Shown one piece after another: positions 56,761 to 64,000 of a stretch of DNA of 64,000 nucleotides. The DNA lies in contig NZ_PJCA01000031.1 of NCBI RefSeq assembly GCF_002836355.1, positions 1,116,001 to 1,180,000 on the forward strand. Direction: 5' to 3'. The position numbers and the translations under genes are program-made. The first letter of the stretch is position 1. Each line of letters opens with the position of its first letter. Under the pieces are notes generated by a model that saw only the letters and a program-made list of their open reading frames with translations, searched no databases and was not told where the DNA came from. The DNA is from Moritella sp. Urea-trap-13 (GTDB lineage: Bacteria > Pseudomonadota > Gammaproteobacteria > Enterobacterales > Moritellaceae).

Positions 56761-58347
56761 ATGGACATTAGTCTTACCACGGCTGCAAAGCTAAACTTCT
56801 TAGGTAACTCACCTCAGTGGTACAAAATTGCAATCATTGCCTTTCTTATTATAAACCCGATTATCTTTGCCATTGACCCATTTATTGCGGGTTGGTTATT
56901 AGTTACCGAGTTTATTTTCACTTTAGCAATGGCGCTTAAATGCTACCCTCTTCAACCTGGTGGTTTACTTGCAATTGAAGCCGTTGCGATTGGTATGACG
57001 TCCGCAGATCAAGTACAGCATGAGCTAGTCAGTAATATCGAAGTATTATTACTATTAATATTCATGGTTGCCGGTATCTACTTCATGAAGTCATTATTGC
57101 TTTATGTTTTCACGAAATTGTTGATTAACATTAAATCTAAAGCATTGCTGGCTTTGTCTTTCTCTGTAGTATCTGCATTCCTATCAGCATTCTTAGACGC
57201 GCTCACGGTGATTGCCGTAGTAATTAGTGTTGCGATTGGTTTCTATAGTATCTACCACAAAGTAGCCTCGGGTCGTGACTTTAAACATGACCATGATCAT
57301 ACTGATGATGCGACGGTTAGTGAATTGAAGCGTCAAGATCTTGATGATTACCGTGCGTTCTTACGTAGCCTTATGATGCATGCAGGTGTAGGTACTGCGT
57401 TAGGTGGCGTATGTACTATGGTCGGTGAACCACAAAATTTAATCATTGCAGAACAAGCAGGTTGGCAATTTGTTGAGTTTGCATTACGCATGTCGCCAAT
57501 TACAGTACCGGTATTTTTCTTTGGTCTGCTTACCTGTTTCCTTGTTGAGAAATTTAAAGTATTTGGTTACGGTGCTGAGTTACCACCTGCTGTACGTACC
57601 ATTCTAGTTGATTTTGATAAGCATGAAGATGCAAACCGCAGCCAACGTGAACGTGTAAAGCTTTATACGCAAGCAGCAATTGGTGTTTGGTTAATCATTG
57701 GTCTAGCGATGCACTTAGCTGCTGTTGGTCTAATCGGTTTATCTGTGATCATTCTGGCAACGGCATTTAACGGTATTACTGAAGAACATGCGTTAGGTAA
57801 AGCATTTGAAGAAGCGCTACCTTTCACTGCATTACTTGCGGTATTCTTCACTATTGTTGCGGTGATCATTGATCAACAATTATTCATTCCACTGATTAAT
57901 GCAGTACTTGCTGCAGACCCACATCAGCAGTTACCGCTATTTTACTTAGCAAATGGTATCTTATCGATGGTCAGTGACAATGTATTCGTTGGCACAGTTT
58001 ATATTACCGAAGTAAAAGCGGCATTGGGCAATGGCACTATCACACGAGATCAGTTCGACTTACTTGCTGTAGCAATTAACACAGGTACTAACTTACCTTC
58101 TGTTGCAACACCAAACGGACAAGCGGCATTCCTATTCTTATTAACATCAGCAGTCGCGCCACTGTTACGCTTATCATATGGCCGTATGGTTATCATGGCA
58201 TTACCGTATACGATTGTGATGACTTTAGTTGGTCTTGGTTCACTGATGTACTTCTTGGAGCCTGCGACAACGATGATGCTGGATATGGGTTTAATTAGTG
58301 CGCACGTCGATAGTGCTGCAGAAGTTGTTAAATCTGTAGTTCACTAA
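56761..58347 (+). CDS. nhaB: Na+/H+ antiporter NhaB
   Basis: An inner-membrane antiporter of 528 residues with about 12 hydrophobic segments. Family text: [22 protein letters not shown] at the start, [19 protein letters not shown], the [30 protein letters not shown] motif and [20 protein letters not shown]. It extrudes Na+ in exchange for protons, important in a marine organism. Position next to fadR and upstream of dsbB equals the E. coli order. Ends in a terminator. Confidence 0.96.
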   Translation: MDISLTTAAKLNFLGNSPQWYKIAIIAFLIINPIIFAIDPFIAGWLLVTEFIFTLAMALKCYPLQPGGLLAIEAVAIGMTSADQVQHELVSNIEVLLLLIFMVAGIYFMKSLLLYVFTKLLINIKSKALLALSFSVVSAFLSAFLDALTVIAVVISVAIGFYSIYHKVASGRDFKHDHDHTDDATVSELKRQDLDDYRAFLRSLMMHAGVGTALGGVCTMVGEPQNLIIAEQAGWQFVEFALRMSPITVPVFFFGLLTCFLVEKFKVFGYGAELPPAVRTILVDFDKHEDANRSQRERVKLYTQAAIGVWLIIGLAMHLAAVGLIGLSVIILATAFNGITEEHALGKAFEEALPFTALLAVFFTIVAVIIDQQLFIPLINAVLAADPHQQLPLFYLANGILSMVSDNVFVGTVYITEVKAALGNGTITRDQFDLLAVAINTGTNLPSVATPNGQAAFLFLLTSAVAPLLRLSYGRMVIMALPYTIVMTLVGLGSLMYFLEPATTMMLDMGLISAHVDSAAEVVKSVVH

Positions 58348-58379
58348 CTAGACTTAATAAGATAGTTAATAATTTAGTT

Positions 58380-58412
58380 AAAAAACGTCGCTATATGCGG
58401 CGTTTTTTTATG
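58380..58412 (+). terminator. Terminator of nhaB
   Basis: AAAACGTCGC pairs with GCGGCGTTTT (one mismatch) over TATAT, then T-run. Confidence 0.88.
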
Positions 58413-58534
58413 CTTGATATAGCTTAATTCTGACATAAGTTTTATTCTTACATAGCTTTACACTCGTGCGACAATATCAAAACTAACAATATGATATAAC
58501 AGCAAGCAATCATTAAATTCACTTGAGATAATAT

Positions 58535-59059
58535 ATGTACCAGTTTATTTCTAACCTTCCGAAACAACGCCTGCCTTGGGTTTTACTCGCGCTTACTGGC
58601 ATGGGATTAGAGGCATCAGCGCTTTTCTTCCAGTATGTTATGGAACTCAGTCCTTGCGTATTATGTGTTTATGAACGCGTAGCCATGATGGGTATTATTT
58701 TGGCAGGTTTAGTTGGTGCTATTGCGCCTGCTAATCCATTTATACGTTTCAGTGGTTTTGCATTATGGTTTGTCAGTGCAATCTACAGTTTAAGCATTTC
58801 CATGGAACACGTGGATATTCAGCTTAATCCATCACCGTTTTCGACATGTGACTTCTTCCCTAATTTCCCAAGCTGGGCACCATTACATGAATGGGCTCCG
58901 TGGTTGTTTAACCCAACTGGATTTTGTGATGAAATTAGCTGGCAGTTCTTGTCATACACAATGCCACAATGGTTAATTGTAACCTCAGCAATTTACTTAG
59001 CTGTTGCAGTTGTTGTATTTAGTTGCCATATTGTTGGTCTAATTAAGCCAGCCAAATAA
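58535..59059 (+). CDS. dsbB: Disulfide bond formation protein DsbB
   Basis: A four-helix inner-membrane protein of 174 residues that reoxidises DsbA using quinone. Both active-site cysteine pairs are present: CVLC at 41-44 and the periplasmic-loop pair Cys105/Cys131. The Arg next to CVLC (YERVAMMG) is the quinone-site Arg. The start follows GAG. DUF1244 follows after 13 bases, so the two are co-transcribed. Confidence 0.96.
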   Translation: MYQFISNLPKQRLPWVLLALTGMGLEASALFFQYVMELSPCVLCVYERVAMMGIILAGLVGAIAPANPFIRFSGFALWFVSAIYSLSISMEHVDIQLNPSPFSTCDFFPNFPSWAPLHEWAPWLFNPTGFCDEISWQFLSYTMPQWLIVTSAIYLAVAVVVFSCHIVGLIKPAK

Positions 59060-59072
59060 CAAGGGAATCGTA

Positions 59073-59381
59073 ATGAGTAAATCTGAATTAACCCAAGCTC
59101 AACAAGATCAACTGGACGCTAAAGTATTACAACGTTTATTAGCGCATTTAGACGATAACAAACAAGTTCAAAATATTGATTTAATGATCCTTGCTGATTT
59201 TTGCCGTAATTGCTTAGGTAAATGGTATAAATCTGCAGCTGATGAGCTGGAGTTGGATGTCTCTGACGATCAAGCAAGAGAACGTATCTACGGTATGACT
59301 TATGCGGAATGGAAAGCAAACCATCAGCTACCAGCAACTGAAGAACAGCTTGCAGCGTTTAATGCTAAACCAAAAAAGTAA
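59073..59381 (+). CDS. DUF1244 family protein
   Basis: 102 residues with a start after AAGGGA. The family motif ILADFCRNCLGKWYKSAADE and YGMTYAEWKANHQ are plain. The paired cysteines suggest a redox or metal function, but none is established. It sits 13 bases after dsbB on the same strand, which hints at a redox link, and ends in a terminator. Confidence 0.92.
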   Translation: MSKSELTQAQQDQLDAKVLQRLLAHLDDNKQVQNIDLMILADFCRNCLGKWYKSAADELELDVSDDQARERIYGMTYAEWKANHQLPATEEQLAAFNAKPKK

Positions 59382-59418
59382 TCTAGTAACGATGAATTAA
59401 TAGTTAACTGGTGAGACT

Positions 59419-59460
59419 AAAAAGGGCGAGTAAACTTCACGTTTACTTGCCCTTTTCTAT
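59419..59460. terminator. Bidirectional terminator
   Basis: AAAAGGGC then AGTAAAC pair with GTTTACT and GCCCTTTT, loop TTCAC. Serves DUF1244 (+) and ppnP (-). Confidence 0.88.
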
Positions 59461-59482
59461 ACTAGTTCATTAATCGACGTGA

Positions 59483-59764
59483 TTAACCATATTGGCAAAG
59501 ATACGCCGTTTCTTGCACGACTTTAACTTGAAACTTACTGTCGCCGGGCACATTAAATTGCTCGCCAGCATTGAATGTCTGCCAGTCAGATTGTCCAGGC
59601 AACAATACTGTTAACGCACCAGTGATCACTATCATCACTTCTGCTAATGCCGTACCGAATTCATATTCGCCAACAGCCATCACACCAACACTTGCTTCTT
59701 TATCCGCTTCTTTAAAACCAATCGAAGCAACTTGCCCATCAAAATACTGATTTATCTTAAACAT
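59483..59764 (-). CDS. ppnP: Pyrimidine/purine nucleoside phosphorylase PpnP
   Basis: A 93-residue cupin (formerly DUF1255/YaiE) that cleaves many nucleosides with phosphate. The length and text match: [46 protein letters not shown], then [22 protein letters not shown] and the AYLCQYG end. The start follows AAGGA. Single gene with a shared terminator. Confidence 0.95.
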   Translation of the reverse strand: MFKINQYFDGQVASIGFKEADKEASVGVMAVGEYEFGTALAEVMIVITGALTVLLPGQSDWQTFNAGEQFNVPGDSKFQVKVVQETAYLCQYG

Positions 59765-59868
59765 CTAAAATCCTTTTATACGATTAACTAATCTCTTAGT
59801 CATCAGAATAACTGAAAAAATGTTTGATTAACAGTGTCTCTAAAGCAAAGATAAAGAGTGCAACACCA

Positions 59869-61086
59869 TTAAAAATTATAATAACCGCTAAGCTGGATCA
59901 TATTGTCATCATTAAAGGTTTTATTTGCATAATCGTCACCGCTAATATTAAACCACCAACCTTCTAGCCCTACAGAAAGTGCTTTGGTAACATTTACCTT
60001 TGCTTGAACAAAACCATGCTGAGAGCCAAAATCAAAATCATAGTTATGACCGATAAGTATTTCGCTATCATTTATACCACTCAAAGTGACTCTGACACCC
60101 GCAAATATGTCATTTTGAAAACTATTATCAAATGCTTCTTCGCCATGTTGATCCCAGCTATATTCAGCTAATAAATTAACGCCGACATTTTGATTTTGCA
60201 TTAGCTTAAACTCAGAGCCTAACACCATAGCGCGCGTTGATTTATCGTCAATTATCTTATAAAGCACTTCTGCTTTTAATTCGATTCGTCCCAAATCTGC
60301 ATTAATGTCTGCCGATATTTGATCAACTAAATTGACATACCAAACTGGCTCACCAACAGATTGGCTAAGCAATTCAGGCGTACGAGTATGTCCGCCAAAA
60401 TAACTCACACCAACATCAATATTTTTGATACTTTTACTATAACGTAGTGCAACATCTGGATGGTACTCTTCTCCCCAACCTTCATATTCATAGCTATAAT
60501 CATTATCAAAACTGAAACGAGCGCCAGATGTGGGCATAGCAGCCTCACGATAGCCAATCAATAACATCGCTTCAAGTAGCGCACCATTTAAATTAATACC
60601 TAACCTAAACATGGGTTGGCCCAGTTTATCTTCTCCGTTAGGTGATTCGTTATAATCTGTTTGATTAACAATATCGACTAAATGGTGATTCTCCATTACT
60701 CCCCAGTGAACTTGATCGAAACCGATAGACGCTTGCCATTTTTTAGTCACTACTGCCGCTTTAAATTCTCTCAAATCAATATGCGTACGCTCATCATCAC
60801 GTTCATCAATACGAATAAATGGATGCACTGTATATACCATGTTATTTCGTTCTGAAGTGGCCTCGACATGCGGAGATAATGCTATGGATACTTGGTGATA
60901 TACCGGATAGGGGTAACTACTATCCACTGGATTCACCGGCTGTTCGGGTCGGTCTAGGAATATGCGTTGCTCCAAGCTTGCACTTCCCTTTACTTTTATT
61001 TCAGCGTTAACACTTGTGATAACGCTCGATGTTATAAAGCCTAAGGTAATTAACCCACAGCGTTTTATTAGTGATTTCAATTCCAT
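59869..61086 (-). CDS. Outer-membrane beta-barrel protein, function unknown
   Basis: A 405-residue protein. It has a signal peptide (IKRCGLITLGFITSSVITSVNA) and then alternating strands with aromatic ends (IRIDERDDERTHIDLREFKAAV, VLGSEFKLMQNQNVGVNLLAEYSW), and it ends with YYNF, the C-terminal aromatic signature of outer-membrane barrels. It resembles large porin-like proteins of marine bacteria whose substrate is unknown. It is divergent from the LpxR-like gene across 300 bases. No partner gene. Confidence 0.72.
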   Translation of the reverse strand: MELKSLIKRCGLITLGFITSSVITSVNAEIKVKGSASLEQRIFLDRPEQPVNPVDSSYPYPVYHQVSIALSPHVEATSERNNMVYTVHPFIRIDERDDERTHIDLREFKAAVVTKKWQASIGFDQVHWGVMENHHLVDIVNQTDYNESPNGEDKLGQPMFRLGINLNGALLEAMLLIGYREAAMPTSGARFSFDNDYSYEYEGWGEEYHPDVALRYSKSIKNIDVGVSYFGGHTRTPELLSQSVGEPVWYVNLVDQISADINADLGRIELKAEVLYKIIDDKSTRAMVLGSEFKLMQNQNVGVNLLAEYSWDQHGEEAFDNSFQNDIFAGVRVTLSGINDSEILIGHNYDFDFGSQHGFVQAKVNVTKALSVGLEGWWFNISGDDYANKTFNDDNMIQLSGYYNF

Positions 61087-61388
61087 TCCCCATCAAAGTA
61101 ACCAGTAACTAGGGCGAAGTAATAAACAACGATCCTTGTTGTCTCATTTATACAAATAGTGATTAGCTCTCAGTATGTCTTTGTATACTGGTACGAAGCA
61201 ATTTTTTTAGCTAAAACCATGCTTAGCTATATCGCAACACTAATACTGCGTAGCTATTAATCATGAATTGAAAACAAACTTAAGCATTAAATAGAGCTTT
61301 AACATAATTTGTTGGTATAATTTATGCTTAACGTTATTTGTTAATACACAAGACAAATAACGACGGAATAATGACACAAGGAAAATTC
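61087..61388. other. Divergent intergenic region
   Basis: About 300 bases between the outer-membrane barrel and LpxR-like genes; AT-rich, no gene or clear operator. Confidence 0.4.
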
Positions 61389-62348
61389 ATGCGTTTTAAA
61401 TTATGCAGCATTATATTATTAACTTTAAGCCCTCTTAGTCAGAGCTTTGCCAGCGGCTGGTTGTTTGGCATGCATAATGACGTGATCTCGAATGAAGATG
61501 GCAATTATACCAATGCTGTGTTTATTAATTACACCTCAGAAGAGCCGGCTTTCAATAACCAATTTTGGCAAGCATTAACGGCTTTTGATCCGAATGCCCT
61601 TAAATATGCTGTGAATTATCAGTTCGGTCAGCAAATGTGGACCCCCAGTGATATATCACAAACAACGCCCCAACCTAACGAACGCCCCTACGCTGGTTTG
61701 TTATTTGGCGAAGCCAGCGTATTAGGTTATAGCACAGTGAGTTCTTATCGCTTGTCGTTGTTATTCGGTGCGGTTGGTGAGCAATCAAGAGCCGGTGATA
61801 CTCAGAAATATATTCATGAATTAATCGATGCCACAACACCACAGGGCTGGGACAATCAAGTTGAAGATGAGCTTGTTTACCAAGTCACTGCCGAGGCAGA
61901 TCAACTGGTTGGTCGTCCCCTCATGCTTATTGGTGAATCGGATTTGTCAGTTTATCAACGTCTTGCAGTGGGTAATTATCAAAGTGAAGCAGCGTTTGGT
62001 AGTACTGTACGCTGGGGCGTTGACTTAGGCGCTAACTATAACAACCTCAGTCTGCACCCTCACCGCTTACAAGGCATGTTGTTAGCACCAAATAGCTCCG
62101 GCATAATGGTTTATGCGACAGCAGAAGTACGCTATCGTTTTAATGATATAACTATCGAAGGTGATACACCTGATATCGTACCTGAGGTAACGTTAAACAA
62201 CTTACAAGGCACGCTTGCTGCAGGTTTGCTCGCTTACTATCATAATGTGGGCATTAAATTCAGTGTCGTGGCGATGAGCCCTGACTTCGAAGAAGACGCA
62301 CATGAAGAATATATCGTCGGTAGTCTGGGGTTATTCTGGCAGTTTTAA
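61389..62348 (+). CDS. LpxR-like lipid A deacylase
   Basis: An outer-membrane barrel enzyme of the LpxR (DUF2219) family, 319 residues from ATG 61389, which follows AAGGAAAA; two upstream ATGs are less likely. After the signal peptide (ending SQSFA) comes GMHNDVISNEDGNYTNAVF with the Asn30-Asp31 pair and RPYAGLLFGEAS. The catalytic His is at 143 (QKYIHELIDATTPQGWDNQ) and Glu161 follows, as in the Salmonella enzyme. It removes the 3'-acyloxyacyl chain of lipid A, lowering endotoxin activity. Single gene. Confidence 0.88.
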   Translation: MRFKLCSIILLTLSPLSQSFASGWLFGMHNDVISNEDGNYTNAVFINYTSEEPAFNNQFWQALTAFDPNALKYAVNYQFGQQMWTPSDISQTTPQPNERPYAGLLFGEASVLGYSTVSSYRLSLLFGAVGEQSRAGDTQKYIHELIDATTPQGWDNQVEDELVYQVTAEADQLVGRPLMLIGESDLSVYQRLAVGNYQSEAAFGSTVRWGVDLGANYNNLSLHPHRLQGMLLAPNSSGIMVYATAEVRYRFNDITIEGDTPDIVPEVTLNNLQGTLAAGLLAYYHNVGIKFSVVAMSPDFEEDAHEEYIVGSLGLFWQF

Positions 62349-62478
62349 CCAAACTTTATTCTACAATGTATGAATTATGCACATTTATAAAAATACTAGA
62401 AAGTAGATATATGTTACTAATTTACCGTGTTAACATGCTTGCAAATTAATCACTTTTCTGCCTTAAAGATATATTTAC

Positions 62479-63522
62479 ATGCATGATTCTTCATTAACAT
62501 ATACTCGCCGTCCTAAAGGCACCCTTGCAATGTGTAGCTTGTACGCTTTTACTGGCGCAGCCATTGCTGCATCGGTAATATTTTCGCTACTACTGTTTTT
62601 ATCTATCCACGATAAACTGCTCATGCAAATTTTATTTGGTAGTTTAGCGGTTATCTTCGAATTAGGTAAATTCTTTGCTTGGTATGAATTTGGTGAACGA
62701 ATTGCCCGTAAAGCATTTCACGCCGCAATCATTGCCCTTGGGTTCTATTGTATTCTCGCCATTATTTCAATTGGCGGTAGTATCGGTGGTATCAACAGCG
62801 CAACAAATGTCGCCCAACAATATGTTGATAAGCGTGAGAGTAAAGTAAATGCTGTAAATCAGCAAATTCTCGCTATCGATGCTGAGATTGCGCTAAATAA
62901 TAAAGCTGCAGATAAATACCTCGAATTAAAAATGATTTCGCTTGGGGTAACGCGCATCCAGAAAGAAAACCAAGTACTACGTGAAAAACAAACACAGCTT
63001 AGAATTGATCGTGATAGTGTGCCTGTCGCTGAAAATGGCTCGGTTATTAGTTTGATTGCAAGTCTTGCTAAAATCCTTAATACCACGACCGAAAATGCGC
63101 AATCTTGGTTAGTGATCTTCTTATCTGTTTTACTGGATATTTTTGCTGCATTCTTTGTGGGTTTAATTGGTGAAGAACTTCGTTTCCGTCATTCAATCGT
63201 CCGTAAGAAAAATCAAGAAAAAGCCGATAAAGCGGAGCGTTTACACTTGTTAGCAACGCAAAACTATATTGAAATTGAAGCTCCAGCACAAATTGAAGAC
63301 CAGCCCCTGCTGATAGAAAAACAAATGTCAGTAAGTTCTCTCGCGGTCTTAAAAGCAGCACAAGAGCAAGACTTAAGATGCTCTAAAAAGCACATTGCTG
63401 AAATATTAAAACTCAGTGTTGAAGACATAGAACGTGCCTTTGAAGAATTCTTATCATTCGGTGTAGTAGAAAGAAAACGCAATAACCATTTACGCTGGAT
63501 AAGACAGGCTGATGTAGCTTAA
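62479..63522 (+). CDS. Membrane protein with coiled coil and C-terminal helical domain
   Basis: 347 residues, not recognised. Three hydrophobic segments in the first third (about 18-43, 47-66, 78-104), a predicted coiled coil (about 115-185; QQYVDKRESKVNAVNQQILAIDAEIALNN), a fourth hydrophobic segment (about 208-232, SWLVIFLSVLLDIFAAFFVGLI), and a cytoplasmic end whose last 60 residues (SSLAVLKAAQEQDLRCSKKHIAEILKLSVEDIERAFEEFLSFGVVER) look like a winged-helix fold. No signal peptide. It is just upstream of pdsR on the same strand; an inverted repeat lies between. Confidence 0.6.
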   Translation: MHDSSLTYTRRPKGTLAMCSLYAFTGAAIAASVIFSLLLFLSIHDKLLMQILFGSLAVIFELGKFFAWYEFGERIARKAFHAAIIALGFYCILAIISIGGSIGGINSATNVAQQYVDKRESKVNAVNQQILAIDAEIALNNKAADKYLELKMISLGVTRIQKENQVLREKQTQLRIDRDSVPVAENGSVISLIASLAKILNTTTENAQSWLVIFLSVLLDIFAAFFVGLIGEELRFRHSIVRKKNQEKADKAERLHLLATQNYIEIEAPAQIEDQPLLIEKQMSVSSLAVLKAAQEQDLRCSKKHIAEILKLSVEDIERAFEEFLSFGVVERKRNNHLRWIRQADVA

Positions 63523-63566
63523 CTCTCTATCATCTTCGATAACGCTCTATTTTTTGATATACTTTA

Positions 63567-63610
63567 GCTAATTCAACACAAAACGTTAATTATTATTGTG
63601 TTGAATTAGC
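63567..63610. terminator. Perfect inverted repeat before pdsR
   Basis: GCTAATTCAACACAA and its exact complement TTGTGTTGAATTAGC, loop about 13 bases. It may be a terminator for the upstream gene, although no clear T-tract follows, or an operator for pdsR. Confidence 0.6.
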
Positions 63611-63713
63611 CTATCCCGCTATAAATCTCGCCTTCGCTGTATTAATATTTTTATCCTTGCTACCATAGCCTACAAGTCACACTTCCCCATTCTTGATTTA
63701 TGAGTCAGCCCGA

Positions 63714-64000
63714 ATGATTAAACAACAATTACATATTGCCCTCGTTGAAGATGAAGTAAATATCGCAGAGAATTATCGGGATGCATTACAACGGATCGGC
63801 TATCGGGTTTCAATCTTTCATAATCGCCTAGATGCACTCACCGCTTTTGCTTTAGTATTGCCTGATATGGCGATCATTGATGTCGGTTTACAAGATGAAT
63901 ATGAGGGTGGTTTTGAACTATGTCGTACATTACGCCAACTTTCAGAAACCCTACCGATTATATTTTTAACCGCGAGAAACAGTGAACTTGACGAAATTTC
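63714..64000 (+). CDS. pdsR: Response regulator of the proteobacterial dedicated sortase system (3' end outside window)
   Basis: The first 95 residues of a receiver domain that runs off the window end. The text IALVEDEVNIAENYRDALQRIGYRV, then LPDMAIIDVGLQDEYEGGFELCRTLR and LPIIFLTARNSELDEI follows the PdsR family closely as I remember it (VEDEPAIRENYADALRRQGY, IIDIGLGDEIDGGFELCRELR). The phospho-acceptor is Asp56 and the acidic pocket VEDE. Its usual neighbours PdsS (kinase) and the sortase/PdsO substrate genes should lie beyond 64000. Confidence 0.9.
   Translation, partial: MIKQQLHIALVEDEVNIAENYRDALQRIGYRVSIFHNRLDALTAFALVLPDMAIIDVGLQDEYEGGFELCRTLRQLSETLPIIFLTARNSELDEI

Noticed and set aside
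1-64000. tRNA, rRNA, CRISPR array, insertion sequence or prophage
   Set aside because: Scanning by eye found no cloverleaf or rRNA text, no direct-repeat/spacer pattern, no transposase or phage structural genes.

Overview
The window is a 64 kb chromosomal stretch from an AT-rich, Gram-negative marine gammaproteobacterium. The gene set (EfpL, FadR-NhaB-DsbB, HrpA, PrkA-YeaH-SpoVR, an INDY-like Na+/dicarboxylate symporter, an LpxR-type outer-membrane protein, PdsR, several GGDEF proteins) and the protein style point to the Moritella/Psychromonas/Shewanella/Vibrio neighbourhood. Moritella is my best guess, from memory of homologues and not from a search. I see no rRNA, tRNA, CRISPR array, intact insertion sequence or prophage.

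Layout. 1-1.3 kb: the end of a DfrA1-type dihydrofolate reductase with an attC-like remnant, an SRPBCC protein, and a shard of a duplicated betaine-binding protein. 1.3-6.1 kb: a YjjU-like patatin lipase, a small unknown protein, the intact betaine-binding protein, and ETF-ubiquinone oxidoreductase. 6.2-10.7 kb: the glycerol block glpF-glpK-glpD on the minus strand with GlpR-like operators; glpT lies apart at 44.5 kb and carries a matching half-site. 11-23 kb: an MFS permease, three membrane-bound diguanylate cyclases, an SLC13 symporter, EfpL and a GNAT protein. 23-34 kb: an O-acyltransferase, a TauE permease, a HAD phosphatase, a TetR/HPP divergent pair with a duplicated operator, a decayed DSD1-type PLP gene, small and unknown proteins, a CAP lipoprotein, a TraB/GumN protein, a FetB-like permease coupled to a Crp/Fnr regulator, and a uracil permease. 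34-40 kb: a DUF503 pseudogene, a large secreted HExxH protein, GFA, dodecin and SGNH proteins, a SulA-like protein with SOS-like boxes, and a diguanylate cyclase whose receiver lacks its phospho-acceptor. 40-64 kb: hrpA, glpT, a CBS protein, leuC-leuD-citramalate/isopropylmalate synthase, prkA-yeaH-spoVR, fadR/nhaB-dsbB, DUF1244, ppnP, an outer-membrane barrel, an LpxR-type lipid A deacylase, a four-helix membrane protein, and the start of pdsR, the response regulator of the proteobacterial dedicated sortase system.

How it works together. GlpF, GlpK, GlpD and GlpT make up glycerol and glycerol-3-phosphate uptake and oxidation, probably under one GlpR. Four proteins with intact GGEEF sites feed c-di-GMP signalling; no EAL or HD-GYP enzyme lies in the window. 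FadR probably controls itself and/or nhaB through a site between them. PrkA, YeaH and SpoVR form the known stress/stationary-phase operon.

No clearly new multi-gene system stands out. The best leads are the degenerate-receiver cyclase, the secreted metallopeptidase-like protein, the SulA-like gene, the FetB/Crp pair without FetA, and the TetR/HPP pair. Start sites were moved from the longest possible ORF wherever a ribosome-binding site or family length argued for it. Family assignments rest on remembered sequences and visible motifs; no database search was run.
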